From Sebastes aleutianus (Eukaryota; Chordata; Actinopteri; Perciformes; Sebastidae): a DNA stretch of 64,000 nucleotides. Every line of letters begins with the position of its first letter. Within the stretch, counting starts at the first letter, position 1. Positions 45,101 through 56,038 of this stretch are shown piece by piece. The position numbers and the translations under genes were made by a program. The DNA lies in NCBI GenBank assembly GCA_916700875.1, contig CAKAKS010000066.1, positions 34,470,490 through 34,534,489 of the forward strand. The letters are read 5' to 3'. The notes beneath the pieces were generated by a model. The model was not told where the DNA came from, ran no database searches, and saw only the letters and a program-made list of their open reading frames with translations.

Positions 45101-48100
45101 CTGACACTGGAACAATTTAGAAGCAATTTTCAAGAAAAATAGGAGAGCGCATACAATACAAACATGCTCCTCGGAGGGTCCCAATTCCCGATTTGGGAAG
45201 TCGTTTTTCCAACTTCGGTGTGTTCATGAGCTTTAAGTCGTGATGTGTTAGAATTTGGTTGTCAAAGGTCAAGTTCACTGTGATCTCACAAAACATGGTT
45301 TTGGCCATAACTCAAGAATTCATATGCTAATTATTAGGGGTGTAACTATACGTTTTTACTACGATACGATTTCAATGGTTCTGATAGGATTCAGGACGAG
45401 CAGTAATACAGAGATCAACCGCTGATAGTGATCAATCAGCTGATAGTGATCAAACAGCTGATAGTGATCAAACAGCTTGGGACAGAATCATTCCTATACA
45501 AACGCTGTTTAAATAATCTGCTGATAGTAATCAAATAGTCCACCTACAGTGTTCATTTGGGCTCTTTTCATACATGAAAACATCTGGAAAAACATTTTAA
45601 AACTATGTTAGACTAACGTTAGTTGAGTTTCTGTTTTGTTTTTTACTTTACTCCCGTCGTGATAATTTGTCTCGCGGACCGTCTGCTCTCCAGCTGGATA
45701 CGTGAGGCTGATGCTGCGTTCACATACAGTAGATATCATGACGGTGAAAGGAAAGTCATTTTCTCTGAATGAAAAACCAACAGCGCACAGGGAAAGCGGC
45801 GGTGGGTGAAGCCGCCCTCGTCTCCTGCAGACCGGTGCTCATCTCCCTCCAGCCGCTACTGGACGAGAGAGGAGGAGTCCAGCGCTCCGTTCGTCTGCAT
45901 GCACGCTATGGATGCGCGCTCGCGCTGCAAAGGGCAGAGCTGGCAAGCTGGCACATGTCTAGAGAACCGGAGTTACGTTTTACATTTCTTTACAAGTGCT
46001 TAAAACACTTTCATATAATGTTTGTTGTCCTTTAGGGCTGCACCTAACGATTATTTTTTTAACGATTATTTTTTCGATTAGTCGATTAATCTAACGACTA
46101 ATTCATCAATTATTCGAATTATTTTTTAATAAATAAATATCAAAAACTTGACTCATTATTTTTTCAATACTTTATTCAAATATCTTCTCTTATAAACATA
46201 TACATAAAACAAGAATATTATTATGGCATTATTTCACAACAAAAAATATCCCAGTCTTTACCGGTAATCTGTTTTCAGTCCAACATACAATTTCTCCAAA
46301 ATAAAATTAAAACAACAGCTTGTATTGTAAATTCATGTAAAAGGAATAAATGCAGTGTTGTTTTTGTGGAAAAAGTCCTCCACTCTGCTTTGTCTCGTCC
46401 TGAAAAAGAGACACAGAAAACCATTAGAATAATGATAATAGGGGCACATTTTAAAACAGGTCTAATTTCCACAGCACTGTTGTGTTATGACGTTAGGCTA
46501 ATAATAATAATAATAATCCTCATCAGTATTTTTACTTAAATACTTAACTTAAAACTTTAAATGGTTTAGACATGGATTTATTTCATCACTGTAATATGCA
46601 GTTAAGATAAACACTAGAAAATGTACTTTTGCATCAGTGTGGAGCAAGAGAGAAATAATTTAAACTATTTACAGACTAACACTCAGTCACAGACTTTAGA
46701 ACAATATGTAACGTAACTTTAAGCCATTTCTCACTCATACATCGCCGTTAAAGTAAACAGAAAATATATAACGTTAGATGACGCATGGTGTAACGTTACG
46801 TTACGTTACTATAACAGTGGTCAATAAAATACTTTTAACATGGTGGTGATGAAGAAACATTTTAAAAACAAACTTTAAATGACTACTGCTAACAGAAACA
46901 TGCCCGCGCTTTTACAATCTTAATATATCATGCCTGGTGGGGAAAAAGTAAACGGGACTTACAGCGGTGTCTTGTTGCTGTCTTCTTCACGCAGCGCTCC
47001 GGGATGCCTTCTTGTCAGGTGATGGTGCATTGCACTTGTACTGCTGTGGTACGCCATCTCCATTCTGCACAATTTACAGAGCACCGGATTGCTGGGTCTT
47101 TGTTTGAAGTATTCCCACACCTTTGATGAACGTTGGAGAGTTTTTTTTGACACTTCTTGCTCTCTGGGGGAATCAGAATCCATGCTCGGACCGGGTGCAG
47201 CGCATTTTCATTACGTCATCCGATGCGTCGACACACGTTACGTAAATCGACGTATTTACGTAATCGACTACGTCGACTACGTCGACGAATTGCCCCAGCC
47301 TTATTGTCCTTAAATACAAGGTGCAAATCCTTAGTATCCATACAATCGATTTTTGCGTTTCAAATTGAATGTATATCGATATACGTCTCCCGTGAAGGAC
47401 AACTTGCGGAGTACCTATCGATGTAGTTGTATCGTAGGAATATAAATCGATACATTGATGTAGTAGATGAATCGTTACACCCCTACTAATTATGTCAATT
47501 CCACACAAATGCCTGATAGGATGAAATAATAAAATGATGACATTTTGGACAGACATGGATGTAAAGTGCAACTTGACTTGTTGGCGGAGGTATACAATCT
47601 TGCAGCAGTAATTCTGTTTTTTTTTTTTCGTTTTTTCTTTTGGCTGACCGGCCCATTAAATGGGTAGATCAGCCCATTATTTTTTTTAAATTGTTGCCGG
47701 GCATGTGATGATGAAACATGCACATCTGTCTGTGTCAGAGAGATTGTGTGCTGCCGAGTAGAAAGCGGAGAGTTGTCTTGACAAATATCAGCAAAATAAT
47801 TGATCACAAAACACAACAATCAATAAACAATTGCATTGATAATGCAGACGGGACGGGCTACTACAAAAAAAATGTCTGGTTACCCCATATCCTTGTGGAA
47901 AGCCGTTTTTTAGGAGGATACAGGAGGTCCTTATGGGGAGATAACAGGTCAACAGTTAATGTGTACAGTGAGGTCAAATTTAAGAAAATGGTCTCACCAC
48001 AATGAAATGGCTACTATGGGGACTAACATCATCACACATGAATGCAATTGGGCTCATTGGATCCACAAGAGTCTCAGCTTTACAGTCATACCCAAATTTA

Positions 48101-51100
48101 TTCAATTCCAAGACTGTTTAGGGACCCCAGTATGCAGAAATATTAACATTAAAAAAACTATGTTTTTTGCCCAAACTGCATGTGATTATCATAAAGTTGA
48201 CATGTCTGTAAAGGGGAGACTCACAGGTACCCATAGAACCCATTTACATTCACATATCTTGGGGTCAGAGGTCAAGGGACCCATTTGAAAATGGCCTTGC
48301 CAGTTTTTCCTCGCCAAAATTTATATAAACTTAAATAAACTTTGGATTATTTAGTCTCCTTCCCAACAAACTAGCATGACCTTGTTGTGTACCAATAGGT
48401 TTTTCTACTTTCATATGATATCTCTACCTTCACTCTGGCTCTAAAGCTGAACCTGCTACAGCCTCTGAAAGACAGTAAAGTCTGTCGGGATCGCCTGCGA
48501 TCCTGCGGGTATCAGGGGGTTAATCTTCCTTGATTCCCTCTCACTCATTGGTTAACATCTTCCCGAGTCACTGTATTTGTTGATCTCCTCTGAATAACAC
48601 TGATAAAAAGTATTGATTAAAATTCATATTGACAAAGTCTACTGTATAGCCATGTTGGCAGACCCTGAAGCTATAATGTTCATTGTTTGTGAAAAACAAT
48701 GAGCAATACAGTAATTGCATTGCATTGTGTAAATATGAGAAATGTCTAAGACCCTAATATAGAACATTTCTTGAACAGTGCCACTACTGTCCTAACGGTG
48801 TATGTGTGTGTGTGTGTGTTTCAGCTCGGACCAGGGAGGTGATGGGGGAGTTTGGGCGTCTGTATGAGCAGCAGTATGCAGTGGCTCTCTTCAACAAAGT
48901 TCGCTTTGACATAGAAGGAGGAGGTGGCCCACAATCCCAGCTACTACAGCGCAAGGTAACACATCCTCTTCCACCGCTCTGCGAGCCCCGGAGCACAGAT
49001 TACACAGATAACTCAGTGGTAGAACCTGTAGACCGAGAACCTGACAAAAATGTTTTCAAACTTGTTTTAAAGGCATGATTGAACACAAAATGATTGAAGC
49101 CCAGTCCTGCCAGGAAAAGAAAGTAGATCAAATGTTAAAAATGACAAAAGTGAAAAATATTCACATTAAATCAAAACTAAGATAAAAGTCAAAATTTTTA
49201 CTTTTTAAGTCACAATTATGCCACAGTAAGTTATTTTTTTAGAATAGTTAGGCAATACTATGACTTATTAACTCCTATTTTTTTATCTTACGATAACGTT
49301 ACTCGCTGCGGAGCCCCGTCACTTCTGGAAACAAGACACGAAAAAACCTCTGTTGGTCTGGAGGAGCTGCAGCTTTTATTTCTGCACAAACGTCCACTGT
49401 ACATTCACTGGATATTCTCAGAGCTAAACTAACTCTTCTGCAGTGTGGAGTGTGCGCGCATGCACGTGAGAGTGGAGCGAGAGAGTGAGTGAGAAAGAGC
49501 GCGGTGTGTGAGTGAAGCCCGGCAGAGGAGCAGAGTACAGCAGAGGCTCCGGCCCTGGAGACCAAAGCTACGGTCTCCCCTGTGTCTTCTGACCGCGGTC
49601 GGGAGGCTGGAGCAGGAAGAGTTGACACTGTTTAACAGACGGGCTTCACTAGATAGATCTTTGGGTTTTTGGAGTTTCCGTGTAGTTTGTGTTGGATTCT
49701 GAAAGGCGTAGCCACACGCGAGCACGCATGAGACACCGTCCCGCAATGATTTATACGTGTAAGAAGTTACAAACAGTCTCTTTAATTGACAACTGCTTTA
49801 ATTCAATAAATTCAACGGTGTAATCTTGCTATTATCAACAAGGTGTTGTTGTTTCTACAGTTCAGTTTTCTTAAATATATTTGCTCCATTTCTACCCACT
49901 GCAGCTTTAATTCCTCCCCTCTGTGCAGTGTACTGTCATGAAAATTAGTGTTTTTGCCTTTGTGGTGTATAAGGTTTGATTTGAAATGTGTCGTCTCTCA
50001 CAGATCCCTCTGGAGAACAAATCCATCTTCTCCGGCTCGCTCTTTCAGTATCTAGAGGAGAACAAGAAATGGAGGAACCGCTTCATCTTTGTTCCGGACT
50101 CCTACAACATCAACTATTACGACAGTAAAGCGGTGAGGGGACAAAACTCTGGTCCGTACAGCCTGTTTTAGATTATACTGGTTCAATCACTGTCTAACAC
50201 TTTAACTCTACTCCCCGTTTTAACTACCAGTCCCATGACAGGCGCCTCCATCCCAAAGGAACCATCAACTGTGCCGGCTACAAAGTGCTGACATCTTTGG
50301 AGCAATACCTGGATCTGATCAGCAGCAGCCTACCTGGTGAGGAGGAGGATGGTAGTGGAGGTGGGAGAGGGGAGAAGATGCTGAAGCTGCAACATTTTAT
50401 GCTTATAATTTTGTCATCATTTAATTTTTTTTATTATTTTAATATCTAGCATATAGGCCAGCTTAGAGTATATGGCACTCCATCGCATTTTTCCCACTGG
50501 TAGGGCACCCTAGAGGGCACATGTTTCTGTGCACATTGGGCCACCATAGAGGGCACTTTATCATGTTTAACCTACCATAGGGGCATCCAAAGGGCTTTTG
50601 CGCTACCTTCGGACGCGCCGTGGAGCCCGATGTGTGTGTCCAACACAGCTTGACACATTTAAAAGTATGTTCTGGGGGTTTGATTGATGCTTGACCACAG
50701 AAGCTGCAGTAGTAATGAAGACTACATTAACTTCTTAAAAGGCATGTAAAGACATTCATTATAGGAACTATAATATACTGCATTTTGCAGAAGACATGCA
50801 GAAAGTTCAAAGTAATTGCTCAGTGTGTTTTATGTTGTGTATATTTTTCCAGATGTGAAAGCCAAGGTGGGAAGTTCCCCTTTCCTTAAGTGCCCCACCC
50901 AGTTCCCTCTGATCCTCTGGCACCCTTACGCCCATCACTACTACTTCTGTGTGGTGACGGAGAAAGAGCAGCAGAAGTGGCACGCCGTCCTCCAGGACTG
51001 TGTCCGACACGCCAATGACGGTGAGTCTTGTCAACTAATGATGATCGACACAAATTCCTGCATACACACAAGCTTATGAATGCACCGATGAACAAAACAT

Positions 51101-54100
51101 GACCAAAACACCACTCTCTCAACAAAGTGTCCGTTAAGCTGTGCATACACTGTGTGATTTTAAGCCAGTTTCTGACCCAAATTTTGAGCCGCACGACTCA
51201 TTTTAGAGTCGGACAAAATTTCAGCTTTGTTTGCGGTGCGGTGGGCTCAATTTTACAGGGGGGACCGAGGACCAATTAACTCCTCCCAACTGGCCGTCTG
51301 ATGGTCAGATGAATTTCTGACATGTCAGAAATTTTGGTCGGCCGACCACAGGCTCTCTCACAGTTGAAGCAGAGCCACGAGCCGATTCCCCAACGTCAGT
51401 GCCTTATTTTCGTAGCAATCAAGATAACAACCTAGGCTACAATACATATAGCTAGTAAAACGTAACTAGCTTACCTCCAATTCTCTCTGCAAAATGGACA
51501 AGACATACTGTCAACGTCTTCCTAGCCACCTGCCTGTCTATATAACGTTACACCGCTGCCTCTTTTTATTTAGACGTTTCAGCAGACAGGATGGCACAGA
51601 TGATCAAGACACCACGTTTCTGCCTTGTTAGCATTGTGACTCGTACAGACCTCTGCTAGCAAACACACCTTACCTGCCTCAGAGCTTTCAAACCAATCTT
51701 TATTGACAACGGTCAACAGCCAGAAGGGCCCGCAGGAGCCGACCGACCGTGTTTTTGTATTTTACACGTACAGCGTGAGCACATAAATCGTGAGCTTTGG
51801 CTTTACATCTGAAATGATCTACACGTACAGCAGGAGGAAGAAGTACACAACAACATTTCTTAAATCGTGCAGTGTATGCCCAGCTTTAGACTATGTTCTT
51901 ATTTTGTTAATCATACTAATAGTCCGATTTACGGATGTACTAAGGCACCAAGACACATTAGAATGCATGGTAATAAAGAGCCCTTCCCTGATGCTCTGGG
52001 GCAGGTTCATGGGATAAGTGTGGACTTAAGTCCTTTGATGTAGTCTGTGGCTGCCAAGGAGGACAAGCTGAAGGGAGTGGCTCTAGAACAGTCTGTGAAA
52101 CTGAATATATGTGGCGTAATCATATCTGGAAGTTTGCTCTCTGTTCACTTATTGCGCCTTTTTGTGGAAAAAATGGAGATGCAGTGAGGGCAAGAATGCC
52201 CTCTTCCTGGATCGGTGTTGGAGTCTTGTCTGAACAGCGTAGCCACACGCGAGCGCGCATGGGACACCGACGCGCAATGATTTATACGTGTAAGAAGTTA
52301 CAAACAGTCCCTTTTAAGGTGCGAAGGCTCTGCAAGTTGTCGCTTTACTCGGTAGTGCACATCCGAATTTTTGTAACGTAGCGCCCGCTTCCGCGTGGGC
52401 TTTTCATGACTGCTACAAATAGGGATGAAAGCAAATAACTTGAACTTTTTGCGCCACAACAGTATCAGTTATAAATTAGTTTTTCACTGCGTGAGACAAT
52501 GGATGTGTGGTGTCTGAGCAAATGAAAAGTGATAATGCGTTGTAGTTGGCAGCCCTGAACTGTTGAATGTACCAGGGCCAGTAGAGCTGAGAATTATGTT
52601 ATAACATCTCAAATTTTACATGCACTACATATAGCCATCTCATACAATAGTAGACAGTAGATGTCACATAGAAGTGGTGTAAATCATCTAGGGATGCACC
52701 GATACCAGTTTTTTCAGACCGAGTACAAGTACTTACATTTGGATACTTGCCGATACCGAGTACCGATACGAGTACTTCTCTGTGCCAAAAGACCCTCGTT
52801 AACAGCCAGCTGGAGGGTGTGAGAGACGCACGGCAGACTGGGGAGTCCCGCATACGAGGCGGTGCGCCGCAACCGGCTCTAGGTCGGCTTGGAAAGGCTC
52901 GGCGCGAAGGTGCTTCCCGGGGCCGTGGCCAAAGCGTCACCGGGGCGGACTGTCACCGGGGCGGACTGTCCTCAGTGTGCCCCAACCGCGTCGTGCCCCC
53001 AGGGCGGGGCTCAGCCCACATAAAAGGTGCCAGGGGTCTGCGGCGATGTCTGCAACCCACCTGACCCGTCTTGAATCACGGACCAAGGAGTCTAACGCAT
53101 GTGCGAGTCAGAGGGTGCAAGCAAAACCCCGTGGCGCAAGAAAGTAAGGCTGAGGTGGGATCCCAGCCCCGCGGGGTCGGGCCACCACCAGAACGTCTCA
53201 CCCGCACCGTCAGGGAGGTGGAGCGTGAGCGCGTGCGATATGACCCGAAAGATGGTGACAAGAGGTTAACGTCACGCTGCCGTAAAGTGGTATCGGTGCC
53301 GCTGTATCGGAGCCGTTTTGCGAGTACGAGTACATGAGCACAGTATCGGACCCGAGACCCGATACTGGTATTGGTATCGGTACATCCCTAACATTGTCTG
53401 AAAGCTGGGAACCTGAAGATTAATTTTAGATGCAGCTCAGCACTGTGTGTCAAGTTGTTCTAGTCATAAATCAAAAATAAACATGAATTAATTATTTAAA
53501 ATGAATTGTAAAAGTGTATAAGGGCTTAGAACATTATGATTGAAGTATATGATTTCCATTCTCATGCTCTATTATGTCTCATAAGTTGTTAGTAAAGCCA
53601 TCCATCCCTTGAATGCTCTAGGTCTCTAGTTTGTGGTTGTAAAGTTTCATGAGGCTTTGATTATCCTAGAGGTCACAAAAAGGTCAGAAATGCAGAAATA
53701 TTCAAACACATAATTGTGGAATAGGCAAAAATAACACATTTATACTGCATGAAAAAAATTGCATGGTTTTTGCCCAAAACTGCATGTGATTATCATACAG
53801 TGGGCATGTCTGTAAGGGGGAGACTCGTGGGTACCCATAGAACCCATTTACATTCACATATGTGGAGGTCAGAGATCAAGGGACCCCTTTGAAAATGGAC
53901 ATGACAGTTTTTCCTTGCTAAAATTTAGCCCAACTTTGGAGCGTTATTTAGCCTCCTTCCTGTAGCATGACGTGATTGGTACCGATAGATTCCTCGGCTT
54001 TTCTAGTTTAATTTGATTTGAAACTGAACCTTGTATAGCCTCTGAAATGTCTTTCAGAGGCTCTAGAAGGTCGGGATCGTGGGTCTTGGGGACATTAAAG

Positions 54101-55958
54101 TCATTCAGGTTTTCTTAAAACTGCCCAGCCCAGAACCTGTGTTACAGCATGGTTAACAGAATTACACATTCACTGGTAGTAGGTGTACCAAAAACTCCTA
54201 TTTGTTTTGTTTTTCAGTTATTTGTAAAGGTTTGGTCAAGTTTTCAGCTACACGCAGCTCCTTTTCCCTCGGCTCACTGAAACTGATGCATTAGATTTTA
54301 ATGCCATCACAGTCACTCTTTAAACCAACTTTGGCCATTTGAAACAAGACCTCGTCACTCTCATGTCATGAATCATTGTGCAGTAAATGTAACACAGACA
54401 TGGCAGTGAGTCAGAGCTGGACTTTATCTGATGTACCACTCAAGTGTTCTAGTGATGTGTATACAGCTTCCTTGGAATTGAGAGATTTGGTATGTAGTGC
54501 CAGAGGCAGTGGGAGGTTTTAACATGCAGTGTGGCTCAACAACAGCTCATTGTTTAGACTGCATTGTGTCCAAGTCTGCTCTCTATCAGTGTTTAATTTC
54601 TTTAAATTCCCTGTCTGTCAGGCTCTGACTGTTTCTCTTGCTGTTTATTTCAATGTGTTTCTCTTAGTTAGTTGTTAGTGGTCATTTTCAGTCATGGAAC
54701 TTGAATATGCAAACCAGATTTTGCTGCTTTGCTGTTTAATGTCTCAGCAGTGCGGAGCGTTGATTGGAACCCTATGTGAGTTGTGAGGGCGAGGGGCTGT
54801 GAGCATCCGGAAAGAGGAAGCAACCATTACATGAGCCTGGTGGCTGAGCTGTGACGCAGGCCAGCTGCATGAAGTATGAACAGCTGAATGACTTCATATG
54901 TTCTCTATGTGCCACTCAGAGCAATGCTTCAGAGACCTGCACTGGCTTTTTAACAGTTCTGTTAAACAAGGTGTGGGTGCACCAATCTCACCCCAGGTCA
55001 ACACGTCCTTCTTCTTCACACATAGACTTCTGTCACTGTGTCATGGTGTAACGCAAGGCCGGGTTCACCCTGCTTGGCCGGGTTAACCCGATGGGGACAA
55101 ATGAGCTGTGGGCCCCTATTGAGTGCTGCTCCCCCCTCTCTCTGTCTGTGCATCACATATTAGGTGAAATTGGGTTCTATGGCTACCCACGCGTCTCCCC
55201 TTTAAGGACATGCCCTCTACATGATAATTCCATGCAGGTTTTTTTCATGCAGTACAAATGTGTTATTTTCGCCTATATTCTAAAATGGTGTATTTGAATA
55301 TTTCTGCATACTGGGGTCCCTAAACAGTCTTGGAATTACATACACTGGGTATGACTAGAAAGCTGAGACTATTGTGTATTGGGATGTTAGTCCCCATAGT
55401 AGCCATTTCATTGTCATGAGACCATTTTTGGAAAATTTGACATCAGGTTAAAACCTTTTGCAACCGGGTTTTTTCCTTTTTTGTACTAAAATTGTTGACA
55501 TTTTGACTCAGATTTTAGCACAAGTTGAAAATGTACATCAAAACTGGTAGATTGAAATGTATCTACCTATCATGAATCTACACTTTTTCTGTCTATAAAA
55601 TATCACAACAAGGCACTGACAGTCAGATAAACTATCCCTTTTTTTCTCCCACTCTGTATAAACACCACAATATCACAAGGGTTTAATTAAGACCAGTCAT
55701 TTGGTATGAGCTGCATTGAATAGTGGTTTGACGTGAGCTTGAGTCACTCTTGATTGAAGCCTCAGCTAAACCCAGAATGGGTGTGAGTGATGTCAGTTGT
55801 GTGGGTTGTTCACATAAAAGAAGAGACTAGAAATCCCAATTTGGGGTTTGTTTGAAATCCCTGCATACCATCTGAGGCTGAGTCACAGTAATAACCCCCC
55901 TCTTCGAGAGGGTCTTGGGACTTCCTGTCTCTGCTACTACTAAGAACTCCTGTCCCGT

Positions 55959-56038
<80 letters not shown>

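Larger units (their letters stand above)
46033..47303 (-). mobile_element. inner hAT element with BED zinc-finger exon (1271 bp)
   Basis: Starts TAGGGCTGCACCTAACGATT and ends AATTGCCCCAGCCTTA (complement TAAGGCTGGGGC), a short imperfect inverted terminus. It is flanked by TTGTCCTT on both sides (46025-46032 and 47304-47311), a clean 8-bp hAT target duplication. Only the 5' BED-finger exon of a transposase remains. The right end is rich in CGTCGACTA motifs. Confidence 0.9.
45335..47485. mobile_element. outer hAT-type element (TAGGGGTGTAAC type), interrupted
   Basis: Termini TAGGGGTGTAACTATACG and ATCGTTACACCCCTA are inverted, flanked by CTAATTAT on both sides (45327-45334 and 47486-47493). 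Without the inner insertion it is about 870 bp. No transposase of its own. A 22-bp unit CAGCTGATAGTGATCAA is tandemly repeated at 45421-45478. Confidence 0.9.

Noticed and set aside
52825..53262. A functional 28S rRNA gene
   Set aside because: Only a fragment with indels and a doubled unit, bounded by transposon termini. No 18S, 5.8S or remaining 28S sequence nearby.
52747..53337. Arg/Gly-rich open frames on both strands
   Set aside because: They lie in 28S rRNA-derived sequence inside a hAT-type element. High GC content leaves frames open by chance.
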